DNA of 7,050 bases from the NCBI GenBank assembly GCA_015661465.1, contig DQVZ01000097.1:1-7050 (forward strand), read 5' to 3'. The notes beneath the pieces are model-generated. The model was given only the letters and a program-made list of their open reading frames with translations. It did no database searches and was not told the origin of the DNA. Of the stretch, positions 1 through 6,556 are shown one piece after another. Numbering within the stretch: the stretch's first letter is position 1; every line of letters starts with the position of its first letter. This DNA comes from Aquifex aeolicus (GTDB lineage: Bacteria; Aquificota; Aquificia; Aquificales; Aquificaceae). The position numbers and the translations under genes are program-made.

Positions 1-432
1 GAACTAAAGAAAGAGTTTACAAAATTTTTAAAAAAGAAAAATATGAAAATCACTAAATCCCGTTTGGATATGATAGATATCATAGCTGATTACAAGAAGC
101 ATTTTGAGATAGAAGAACTGGTTAACTGGATATCAACAAGAAGTGATAAAAAAGTCTCCCGCTCAACAGTTTACAGAACGGTAAAACTCCTTGAGGAGTT
201 TGGGGCTATAAAGGAAGTAATCAAGAAAAACAACAAAACTATTTACGAGTTTGTGGTAGGGCGTTCCCACCATGACCACCTAGTATGTACGGAATGTGGA
301 AAAATAATAGAATTTGTAAACGAAGATATAGAAACCCTACAGGATGAAATATGCCGACAATACGGATTCAAACCCATCCATCATAGACTAGAGATTTTCG
401 GACTGTGTGAAGAGTGCCAAAAAAGGATATAA
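1..432 (+). CDS. fur: Fur-family metal-responsive transcriptional regulator, N-terminus outside window
   Basis: This is a DNA-binding repressor of the Fur family, which uses a regulatory metal, usually Fe(II), as corepressor. The frame is open to the left edge. The first Met in it (position 43) is probably internal: the 14 codons before it (ELKKEFTKFLKKKN) supply the first helix that precedes the family's 'T..R..I' segment, seen here as ITKSRLDMI. I therefore extend the gene to base 1 and treat it as 5'-partial. Numbered from the Met at 43, the winged-helix recognition helix is STVYRTVKLLEE (41-52), followed by HHDH (76-79), CTEC (82-85), HH (113-114) and CEEC (122-125). The two CxxC pairs form the structural zinc site and the His cluster the regulatory metal site. 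Glu90 occupies the place where Bacillus PerR has Asp104, which favours an iron-type Fur over a peroxide sensor. The zinc-uptake regulator Zur is a less likely alternative. It converges on valS. Confidence 0.93.
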   Translation, partial: ELKKEFTKFLKKKNMKITKSRLDMIDIIADYKKHFEIEELVNWISTRSDKKVSRSTVYRTVKLLEEFGAIKEVIKKNNKTIYEFVVGRSHHDHLVCTECGKIIEFVNEDIETLQDEICRQYGFKPIHHRLEIFGLCEECQKRI

Positions 433-442
433 AGAAGAAGAA

Positions 443-3400
443 TCAGCCTTTTAGAACCTTTAAGATTCCTTCGAGTTTATTTAAATCATTCTCAAGTTCT
501 TCTTTAATTTGCTTTTCTTTTTCTACAACATGTACAGGAGCTTTTTTCAGGAAGTCCTCTTTAGAAAGCTTCTTGTTAACCCTTTCCAGTTCTTTCAGGA
601 TTTTTTCCCTTTTCTTTTCGTAAGACTCTATGAGTTTTTCCAAGTCAACATGACCTTCTATATGCAGGAATATTTCCGTATCCCTTGAAAAGGTAGCAAC
701 GGTACCATCAGGTCTTTTATCTACTTCTTCGAAGCTTTCCAGTTTTGCAAGGTTTAAAATATGCTCTTTGAATTCCTCTATCACCTTCTTAGAAAATTCA
801 CTATCGGTTTTGAAAGAAGCTTTTACTTTGATGTTGGGTTTTATCTGAAGGTCTGAGCGCAAAGACCTTATCCTAGTGATTATTTCTCTTAGTCTTTCGA
901 TTTTTTCCTTATCCTCTTCGTAAATTTCTTCCTCATTCTTTTCGGGAAATTCTGTTAGAGATATGCTCTCTCCCTCGGTGTTAGGAAGTCTATGCCACAG
1001 TTCCTCGGTTATATAAGGCATAAATGGGTGCAGTATTCTCAAAGCCTTTTCAAGAACGTAAAGGAGTGTATATATTGCCGTAGTCCTTTCACTTTCTAAT
1101 TTAGCCTTAAGCTCCTCATTATCTTCGGGTACTTTTTTGTAAATCCTTTCTTTAGTAAATTCTATGTACCAATCACAGTAATCGCTCCAGAAAAATTCGT
1201 ATATGGCGTGTGCCGCTTGTGAGTATTGATACTCGGAGAGGGCTTTATTTACCACCTCTGCAGTTTCATTTAGTTTAGTAATTATCCATTTGTCTTCGGC
1301 TCTGAGCGAAGCCATGTAAGGGATTCTCGCGATGAAATCTTCAGGAGTATTCATGAGAACGTATCTCGTGGCATTCCATATCTTATTGGCAAAGTGCTTA
1401 TAACCTTCAAACTTTTCTTCAGCGAGCTTTATGTCTCTACCTTGAACTGTGAGTATTGCTAAAGTAAATCTCAGAGCATCCGCTCCGTATTTCCGGATAA
1501 TATCCAGAGGGTCTATTACATTTCCTATTGTTTTTGACATCTTCCTTCCGTATTTGTCTCTTACGAGTGCATGAACGTAAACGTCGTGAAATGGAATATC
1601 CTTCGTGATATAGGTACCCATCATTATCATACGTGCAACCCAGAAAAATATAATGTCAAAACCCGTAACGAGTAAATCGGTCGGATAGAGATTATTAACA
1701 TCTTCGGTATTTTCAGGCCAGCCAAAAACTCCGAAAGGCCAAAGGGCTGAAGAGAACCAAGTGTCGAGAACGTCTTTGTCCTGCTGAAGATTTTCCGAGT
1801 TGCACTTTTTACATCTGAGAACCATTCTCCACTTTTTGGTGCGGGAGTTATATCTGTAAATGTTTCTTGTGGAAACTCCCGGTGTCAAAATTGCCATAGG
1901 GTTGGAGTCCTGGGTAAAAAACAGCCTTAAAGAATCCGCAGTTATATCCGTTGTATGGTATTTGTGGAAAACAAATTTTTTGTAAAAATCAAGTACAGTC
2001 ATTTCAGGATGGACAAAGTGAGGAGATTTTAGGATATTCTCTACTTCTTCAGGAGTAAATTCTTGGTTTATTTTGCCGTCGGCTATTAGGTTGAAGATTA
2101 TTTTGTCATAAACCCTATCAAAGTCATCATCGGTAAATACGTTCACGCTGCCACAGTCTTTACAGTACCAAACAGGGATTCTGTGACCCCACCATATCTG
2201 TCTCGAAATACACCAGTCCTTAAGGTTGTACATCCAATCAAGGTAGAACTTCTTCCAGTGCTCAGGGATAAATCTTACTTTCTTTTCTTTCCTTTCTACC
2301 TTCTTAATCTTTTCCACCTTGACTTGAATAGACTTTTGGGTAACCTCCAGGTCTGCTTCTCCGCTGGACAGGGTTTTCATGAATTTTGTTTTCTTTCCTT
2401 CGAGTTTATATAAATCTACCTTGCTGCCATCGTAAATAAACAGATATGTACCCGGTTCGATAAGTTGTTCATTTCCGGCTATTACTATTTTCGGAGCTCC
2501 ATCGTAAGCAACAAAGAACTCGTAATTTTTTATCTCCTCAGCTAAACTCCTTGCTAAACTAAGGGTTTCCTCATCACCTTTGGGATAATAGATATAAGCA
2601 AGCTCTCCTCCTCTCTTTCCTACAAGGAATTTCGCGGTTTTATCAAGAACGATAACAGCCCTGTATTTGCCCTCATCTTTTACCGGAATTACAACACTCA
2701 GTTCTTCAACTTGAGCCAGTTGAACGAATATTTCTTTCTCCTCCCTCTCTTCAATTCCTTCTTCAACAACCTTTATAGAAATATCCTTAATTCTTTTGTC
2801 GGAAACTTTAACAAACCACTGAGTGGAAACCATAGGTTCGATAACAGTTTTACACCTATAACAGTGTCCTACCGAGTGGATTATTTCTTCTTCTTTTTCC
2901 AAATAGCCCTTTTCCCGAAGCTTTTCTATTACGGACTTTCTCGCCTCGTATCTTTCAAGGCCTGCAAACTCACCCGCGTTCTCAGTCATTTTTCCTGTCT
3001 CATCTATAACTCTGACAAAGGGTAGATTATGGGTTTTTCCTATCTCAAAGTCCAGGGGGTCGTGGGCGGGTGTAATTTTTACAGCTCCGGTTCCGAAATC
3101 CATCTTTACTCTCTCATCGGCTATTATGGGAATTAAATTGCTTACCTTGTTACCTTTTAAGTCCTTCCTTTCCCAGTTCACGAGGGGAAGTTTCACCTTT
3201 TTACCTATAAGATGTTTATACCTCTCGTCCTTTGGGTTCACAGCTACCGCTGTATCTCCGAGCATAGTTTCGGGTCTTGTGGTAGCTACCCTTATAAACT
3301 CTCCGGTTTCATTTCCCTCTTCGTCTACCACCGGATACTTTATGTACCAAAGAGAACCCTTTTCTTCTTCATACTCAACCTCTAAGTCGGATAAAGCGGT

Positions 3401-3943
3401 TAGGTCTTTAGGACACCAATTGACTATGTATTCCGCTCTGTAAATTAATCCTTCTTCGTATAAAGTTCTAAAAGCTTTTCTTACAGCTCTCGAAAATCCT
3501 TCATCTAATGTAAATCTTTCCCTTTTCCAATCTACCGAAACACCGAGTTTTGTAAGCTGAGTTCTTATAGCGTTTCTGGATTTCGGAACCCATTCCCAAA
3601 CTTTTTTCAAGAATTCCTCCCTTCCTATCTCAAGTCTACTTATTCCTTCTTTCGCGAGCTGTTTCTCCACAACGTACTGAGTAGCTATTCCGGCATGGTC
3701 AAATCCGGGAACCCATACACATTCTTTTCCTTTCATTCTTTGCCATCTGACTATAATGTCCTGAAGAGTCGCATTAAGAGCATGTCCCATATGGAGAGAG
3801 CCCGTAACGTTAGGGGGAGGAATTACCACGGAAAACTTCTTTTGTTTTTGAGGTTTTTCTACGTGGTAGATGGCTTTATCTATCCAGTATTTACTCCACT
3901 TCTCCTCTATCTCTTGAGGGTTGTACTCTTTCATTTCATTCAT
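443..3943 (-). CDS. valS: Valyl-tRNA synthetase with two large insertions
   Basis: This cytoplasmic class I enzyme charges tRNA-Val with valine and hydrolyses mischarged threonine. It has the HMGH signature (51-54, within PPPNVTGSLHMGHAL) and a first zinc site at C177 and C361/C364, with D180 where a second Cys is usual. The CP1 editing domain carries the TTRPETMLGD motif (221-230) and TPAHDPLDFE (291-300). The catalytic core resumes at WCISRQIWWGHRIP (577-590) and DVLDTWFSSALWPF (724-737), and the second signature is KMSKT (801-805) rather than KMSKS. An anticodon-binding helical domain follows, then a C-terminal charged coiled coil (about 1097-1166). At 1166 residues it is far longer than the Escherichia coli (951) or Thermus (about 862) enzymes. 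Most of the excess lies at about 397-555 and 605-700. It is the last gene of the leftward cluster, 11 bases after queA. Met1 and Met4 are both possible starts and neither has a clear Shine-Dalgarno sequence. Confidence 0.97.
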   Translation of the reverse strand: MNEMKEYNPQEIEEKWSKYWIDKAIYHVEKPQKQKKFSVVIPPPNVTGSLHMGHALNATLQDIIVRWQRMKGKECVWVPGFDHAGIATQYVVEKQLAKEGISRLEIGREEFLKKVWEWVPKSRNAIRTQLTKLGVSVDWKRERFTLDEGFSRAVRKAFRTLYEEGLIYRAEYIVNWCPKDLTALSDLEVEYEEEKGSLWYIKYPVVDEEGNETGEFIRVATTRPETMLGDTAVAVNPKDERYKHLIGKKVKLPLVNWERKDLKGNKVSNLIPIIADERVKMDFGTGAVKITPAHDPLDFEIGKTHNLPFVRVIDETGKMTENAGEFAGLERYEARKSVIEKLREKGYLEKEEEIIHSVGHCYRCKTVIEPMVSTQWFVKVSDKRIKDISIKVVEEGIEEREEKEIFVQLAQVEELSVVIPVKDEGKYRAVIVLDKTAKFLVGKRGGELAYIYYPKGDEETLSLARSLAEEIKNYEFFVAYDGAPKIVIAGNEQLIEPGTYLFIYDGSKVDLYKLEGKKTKFMKTLSSGEADLEVTQKSIQVKVEKIKKVERKEKKVRFIPEHWKKFYLDWMYNLKDWCISRQIWWGHRIPVWYCKDCGSVNVFTDDDFDRVYDKIIFNLIADGKINQEFTPEEVENILKSPHFVHPEMTVLDFYKKFVFHKYHTTDITADSLRLFFTQDSNPMAILTPGVSTRNIYRYNSRTKKWRMVLRCKKCNSENLQQDKDVLDTWFSSALWPFGVFGWPENTEDVNNLYPTDLLVTGFDIIFFWVARMIMMGTYITKDIPFHDVYVHALVRDKYGRKMSKTIGNVIDPLDIIRKYGADALRFTLAILTVQGRDIKLAEEKFEGYKHFANKIWNATRYVLMNTPEDFIARIPYMASLRAEDKWIITKLNETAEVVNKALSEYQYSQAAHAIYEFFWSDYCDWYIEFTKERIYKKVPEDNEELKAKLESERTTAIYTLLYVLEKALRILHPFMPYITEELWHRLPNTEGESISLTEFPEKNEEEIYEEDKEKIERLREIITRIRSLRSDLQIKPNIKVKASFKTDSEFSKKVIEEFKEHILNLAKLESFEEVDKRPDGTVATFSRDTEIFLHIEGHVDLEKLIESYEKKREKILKELERVNKKLSKEDFLKKAPVHVVEKEKQIKEELENDLNKLEGILKVLKG
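1844..2131 (-). other. ValRS insertion 2 (about residues 605-700), splits second zinc knuckle
   Basis: The second zinc site is built from CKDC (594-597) and CKKC (711-714). In Thermus-type ValRS the two pairs lie about 20 residues apart, whereas here 113 residues separate them. The extra segment is mostly helical in appearance, with acidic and aromatic residues: FTPEEVENILKS at 629-640, TVLDFYKKFVFHKY at 649-662, and SLRLFFTQDS at 671-680. It ends in a basic strand region (NIYRYNSRTKKWRMVLR at 694-710). I recognise no known fold in it. Frame and codon use appear continuous with the rest of valS. Confidence 0.72.
2279..2755 (-). other. ValRS insertion 1 (about residues 397-555), unrecognised domain
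   Basis: In ordinary ValRS, the segment STQWFVKV plus a short helix (here 373-396) runs almost directly into the sequence corresponding to RFIPEHWKKFYLDWM (557-571). Here about 155 residues intervene in frame. The insert looks like a compact alpha/beta domain: several hydrophobic strands (for example ELSVVIPV at 414-421, YRAVIVLD at 427-434, PKIVIAG at 484-490, TYLFIYDG at 499-506), one helix (about 457-472), and then a Lys/Glu-rich linker (about 537-555) leading back to the core. I do not recognise the domain. It contains no cysteine and none of the splice-junction residues of an intein. Boundaries are estimated from the flanking family motifs and may be off by several residues. Confidence 0.75.
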
Positions 3944-3954
3944 AAAAGAAAATT

Positions 3955-4968
3955 TTAAAGGATTAACATTCCATCACCGTAGCTGTAGAACCTGTACCTC
4001 CTTTTTACCGCCTCGTTGTAAGCTTTCAAGATAAAACCTTTTCCTGCAAAAGCTGAAACCAAGATTAGGAGGGAGGATTTGGGAAGATGAAAATTCGTTA
4101 TCATCGCATCTACTACTTTAAATTCAAATCCGGGATATATGTATAAATCTGTCCACCCCTCAAAGGATTCATAAGGTTTTGTCTCAAGAGCTCTTACCAC
4201 AGTTGTACCAACAGCTATTACCTTATTTCCTCTATCTTTAGTTTCCATTATCTTTTTTACAGTTTCCCGTGGTATTTTTACATACTCAGGGTCTACTTTA
4301 TGTTCTTCTATGTTTTCTACCTTTACAGGTTTAAAAGTCCCATAAGATACGTGTAAGGTTATGAATGCCGTTTCTATACCCTTATTCTTTAATTTCTCCA
4401 TCAATTCCTCGGAAAAGTGGAGTGAAGCAGTAGGAGAAGCCACAGCTCCTTTCTCTTGAGCGAAAATCGTTTGATAATAAACCCTGTCTATGGGTTCTTC
4501 CTCCCTCTTTATATAAGGCGGTATAGGAATGTGTCCATACTTATCAATTAGTTTTAAAGGCTCTTTACCGTGGAGTTTTACCCTGAATTTCCCTTCTTCT
4601 ATATGTTCCAAAATTTCCACTTTAAAGTCAGGAGCAACTTCAATTATTAGACCGGGTTTTATCTTCTTACCACCTACCAGAGCCTTCCACTCATCGGGTT
4701 TTATGAAATCGGTAAGCACTATTTCAACCTTCCCACCTGTGGGCTTCCTACCGTAAAGCCTTGCCGGAATTACTTTAGTATTGTTGAAAACGAGCAAATC
4801 ACCCTCTTCAAGGTATTCTGGAAGATTTATAAATATGTCATGCTTTATGCTTTTTTCTTCTCTGTTTAAAACCATAAGTTTCGCATTATGCCTCGGAACA
4901 ACGGGATACTTTGCTATTAACTCCTCGGGAAGCTCGTAATCAAATTCCTCTATCCTCATCGAAATCAT
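3955..4968 (-). CDS. queA: S-adenosylmethionine:tRNA ribosyltransferase-isomerase (queuosine synthesis)
   Basis: QueA transfers and isomerises the ribosyl part of S-adenosylmethionine onto preQ1 at position 34 of tRNAs for Tyr, His, Asn and Asp, giving epoxyqueuosine. The 337 residues fit the family. Landmarks are FDYELPEELIAKYP (9-22), DLLVFNNTKVIPARL (57-71), YGHIPIPPYI (144-153), GAVASPTASLHF (174-185), ITLHVSYGTFKPV (203-215), VIAVGTTVVRALE (250-262), TNFHLPKSSLLILVSAF (291-307) and YRFYSYGDGMLI (325-336). GAVASPTASLHF departs from the usual GSVAAPTAGLHF form at a few places. The given start leaves 9 bases after the stop of the upstream prenyl synthase gene. Met4 (base 4959) fits the family N-terminus better and could be the true start. 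Neither start has a visible Shine-Dalgarno site, so translational coupling is plausible. Confidence 0.96.
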   Translation of the reverse strand: MISMRIEEFDYELPEELIAKYPVVPRHNAKLMVLNREEKSIKHDIFINLPEYLEEGDLLVFNNTKVIPARLYGRKPTGGKVEIVLTDFIKPDEWKALVGGKKIKPGLIIEVAPDFKVEILEHIEEGKFRVKLHGKEPLKLIDKYGHIPIPPYIKREEEPIDRVYYQTIFAQEKGAVASPTASLHFSEELMEKLKNKGIETAFITLHVSYGTFKPVKVENIEEHKVDPEYVKIPRETVKKIMETKDRGNKVIAVGTTVVRALETKPYESFEGWTDLYIYPGFEFKVVDAMITNFHLPKSSLLILVSAFAGKGFILKAYNEAVKRRYRFYSYGDGMLIL

Positions 4969-4977
4969 AAAGTTAAT

Positions 4978-5892
4978 TTAAATGTTTCTGTTTACGACAA
5001 AGTCAACGAGTTTTAGGATATCTTCCTTGTATTTATTTTCGGGAAAACCCTTTAAAATTTCCTTGGCAATCCTTAATTCTTCTTTTGCTCTCTCTTTAGT
5101 TTTTTCAACACCGCCGAGTTTTATAACTTTTTGTCTGAGGGTATCGTAATCGGATAAGCCTCTCAAAGCTTTCTTTACCTCTTCTCTGTCCAATAAATCG
5201 AGAACTGATATAAGGGGATAGGTACATTTCCCTTCTTTCAAGTCATTTCCGACAGGTTTGCCAAGTGTTTCCGAATCCCCTTCATAATCCAGAGCATCAT
5301 CTATAAGCTGGAAAGCCCTACCTATTCTAATTCCCGCCTCGTATAATTTTTCCCAATTTTTACACCTTCCGGCAAGAGCTCCTACTCCGAAACAAGCACC
5401 GAATAAAACAGCTGTTTTCCCGTCTATTATCTTAAAGTATTCCTCTTCCGAGATAATGTCTCCAACCTTGGATATTTCTAGCACTTGACCCTCCGCCATA
5501 TCCATTACCGTCTGACTCACTAACTTTATCATTTCTATATTTCCGTAGGTGGAAAATAGATGCAGAGCCTTAGCATACATATAGTCTCCCGTAAGGACGG
5601 CTACGCCATTTCCGAAAACGAGATTTGCAGATTTTTTTCCTCTTCTCGTTTCTGCACCGTCCACTACATCGTCATGAAGCAATGAAGCTACATGAATGTA
5701 TTCCAGCCCTACACCAAGCGGAACTGCTCTTTCGGGTTCTTGACTACACATACCGCATGTAAGGACGGTAAATAAAGGTCTTAGTCTTTTCCCTCCGCTT
5801 TCAACTATATATTTGCCCGTTTCAAGAACAAGTTTTACCTTAGGATTTAGCTCCTTAAGGAGCCTTTCTTCTATAACTTCTAAGAACTTCAT
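4978..5892 (-). CDS. ispB: Trans-polyprenyl diphosphate synthase (probably medium or long chain)
   Basis: This cytosolic isoprenoid enzyme condenses isopentenyl diphosphate onto an allylic primer to make an all-trans prenyl diphosphate, probably for the quinone side chain. It has the substrate-binding GGKRLRP (33-39), the first aspartate-rich motif LLHDDVVD (71-78), and the second, QLIDDALDYEGD (195-206). GNDLKEGKCTYPLI (215-228) matches the conserved segment after it. The fifth residue before the first Asp motif is Ala69, a small residue, which by the known chain-length rule argues against a short C15 or C20 product. A C35 product would suit the heptaprenyl naphthoquinones reported from Aquificales, but this is inference. 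The 304-residue length is slightly short for the family, with a compact N-terminus. The start is supported by GGAAG on the minus strand (5901-5897), four bases before the ATG and inside the 15-base gap after tRNA-Arg. Confidence 0.93.
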   Translation of the reverse strand: MKFLEVIEERLLKELNPKVKLVLETGKYIVESGGKRLRPLFTVLTCGMCSQEPERAVPLGVGLEYIHVASLLHDDVVDGAETRRGKKSANLVFGNGVAVLTGDYMYAKALHLFSTYGNIEMIKLVSQTVMDMAEGQVLEISKVGDIISEEEYFKIIDGKTAVLFGACFGVGALAGRCKNWEKLYEAGIRIGRAFQLIDDALDYEGDSETLGKPVGNDLKEGKCTYPLISVLDLLDREEVKKALRGLSDYDTLRQKVIKLGGVEKTKERAKEELRIAKEILKGFPENKYKEDILKLVDFVVNRNI

Positions 5893-5907
5893 AGCTCTTC
5901 CAAAGAT

Positions 5908-5984
5908 TGGTGTGCCCGGCGGGACTTGAACCCGCGACCCCGGGGTCCGGAGCCCCGTGCTCTATCCACCTGAGCTACGGGCAC
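5908..5984 (-). tRNA. tRNA-Arg (anticodon CCG), CCA encoded
   Basis: Read on the minus strand, the cloverleaf folds completely. The acceptor stem is GTGCCCG/CGGGCAC (7 pairs), the D stem GCTC/GAGC, the anticodon stem CGGGG/CCCCG with loop CTCCGGA, the variable loop 5 bases, and the T stem GCGGG/CCCGC with loop TTCAAGT. The discriminator is A, followed by an encoded CCA (bases 5910-5908). The anticodon CCG (5950-5948) reads CGG, so the amino acid is Arg. The middle C of the anticodon and an A at D-loop position 20 agree with known arginine identity elements. Total length is 77 with CCA. Stem pairing is nearly all G-C and the whole gene has 55 G or C of 77, as expected of a hyperthermophile. 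It lies 15 bases upstream of the prenyl synthase gene on the same strand and probably shares its transcript. Confidence 0.98.
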
Positions 5985-6021
5985 TAATTATAATAAAATA
6001 CTTTGACTTCAGTCATAACAA
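5985..6021 (-). promoter_or_regulatory. Candidate leftward promoter for tRNA-Arg and the downstream gene cluster
   Basis: The stretch just upstream of the tRNA 5' end is AT-rich. On the minus strand TTGTTA (6021-6016) could be a -35, with -10-like sequences TATTTT (6000-5995) 15 bases further on and TATAAT (5992-5987) further still. The TATAAT is only two bases from the mature tRNA, too close to be the -10 unless transcription begins inside the tRNA, so TATTTT or a promoter further upstream (TATAAA on the minus strand near 6029) is more plausible. Spacings are poor and the exact promoter is unresolved. Confidence 0.3.
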
Positions 6022-6049
6022 CTTATTTATAATTGAATGATTTTATAAT
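6003..6049 (+). promoter_or_regulatory. Candidate rightward promoter for iscU
   Basis: TTGACT (6003-6008) is a good -35 match. TATAAT (6028-6033) follows with a 19-base spacer, which is longer than ideal. A second exact TATAAT (6044-6049) lies 31 bases before the iscU ATG but has no convincing -35 at 17 bases. Either could drive iscU and the PP-loop gene with a short leader. The region is AT-rich, so chance matches to -10 are expected. Confidence 0.4.
6004..6015. repeat. Perfect short inverted repeat in the divergent intergenic region
   Basis: TGACT-TC-AGTCA is a 5-base perfect inverted repeat with a 2-base centre. It overlaps the candidate rightward -35 (6003-6008) and lies between the candidate leftward -35 and -10, which is where an operator controlling both directions would sit. 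It does not resemble a canonical Fur box. Ten matching positions can arise by chance in a region this size, so the role is uncertain. Confidence 0.35.
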
Positions 6050-6066
6050 TCAGGTATAACGCCTAT

Positions 6067-6076
6067 AAGGAGGTGA
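6067..6076 (+). promoter_or_regulatory. Strong Shine-Dalgarno site of iscU
   Basis: AAGGAGGTGA is an uninterrupted match to the sequence complementary to the usual bacterial 16S rRNA 3' end. It ends four bases before the ATG at 6081, with seven bases between GGAGG and ATG. It fixes the iscU start and is much stronger than any site in front of valS, queA or the prenyl synthase gene. Confidence 0.9.
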
Positions 6077-6080
6077 AGCT

Positions 6081-6554
6081 ATGAGTTTCGAATACAGTGA
6101 AAAAGTTCTTGACCACTTCTTGAATCCGAGAAATGTAGGAGTTCTTGAAAACGCAAACGGTGTAGGTCAATGTGGTAATCCCGCTTGTGGAGATGCAATG
6201 CTCTTTACTATAAAAGTTAATCCCGAGAATGATGTTATAGAAGACGTAAGATTCAAAACCTTCGGATGCGGTTCTGCAATAGCCGTAAGCTCAATGCTCA
6301 CAGAGATGATAAAGGGTAAACCTATACAGTACGCACTCAATCTCACATACAAGGACATTTTTGACGAACTTGGAGGGTTACCTCCTCAAAAGATACACTG
6401 TACTAACTTAGGATTGGAAACTCTCCACGTTGCAATAAAGGATTACCTAATGAAGCAGGGTAGAGTGGAAGAGGCTTCCAAGATTCCCGATTGCTACGAA
6501 GAAGAGGAAGAACAGGAAGAAAAGCAGGAATTTGAATTCCTATCAGGCACGTAA
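6081..6554 (+). CDS. iscU: Fe-S cluster assembly scaffold protein, IscU/NifU N-terminal type
   Basis: IscU receives sulfur from a cysteine desulfurase, assembles an iron-sulfur cluster and passes it to target proteins in the cytoplasm. The ligand set is complete: C36 in NPACGDAM (with D38, whose mutation stabilises the cluster in IscU proteins), C63 in FGCGSA (61-66), and H106/C107 in KIHC (104-107). LPPQK (100-104) matches the position of the LPPVK chaperone-recognition motif of Escherichia coli IscU. The core ends near residue 127. About 30 more residues follow, containing C138 and a run of mostly Glu (140-150), which short IscU proteins lack. It is not a full NifU, as the ferredoxin-like and C-terminal Nfu domains are missing. 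The 157-residue length and cluster-ligand numbering agree with my memory of the A. aeolicus protein. It leads a rightward pair with the PP-loop gene. Confidence 0.96.
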   Translation: MSFEYSEKVLDHFLNPRNVGVLENANGVGQCGNPACGDAMLFTIKVNPENDVIEDVRFKTFGCGSAIAVSSMLTEMIKGKPIQYALNLTYKDIFDELGGLPPQKIHCTNLGLETLHVAIKDYLMKQGRVEEASKIPDCYEEEEEQEEKQEFEFLSGT

Positions 6555-6556
6555 AG

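Noticed and set aside
43..432. Fur starting at the Met at base 43
   Set aside because: The frame is open to base 1 and the 14 upstream codons encode the helix expected before the conserved 'T..R' segment, so this Met is probably internal and the gene is cut by the window edge.
1844..2755. Intein or mobile insertion as the source of the two ValRS inserts
   Set aside because: Neither insert has the Cys/Ser start and His-Asn end of an intein, no endonuclease motif is seen, and there are no repeats at the boundaries.
2183..3025. Open frames on the plus strand opposite valS (for example 2183-2413 and 2711-3025)
   Set aside because: They are antisense to strongly conserved ValRS coding sequence, rich in Phe, Leu and Ser as expected of shadow frames, and lack ribosome-binding sites or recognisable motifs.
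4969..4977. preQ1 riboswitch in front of queA
   Set aside because: Only 9 bases separate queA from the upstream stop codon, leaving no room for an aptamer.
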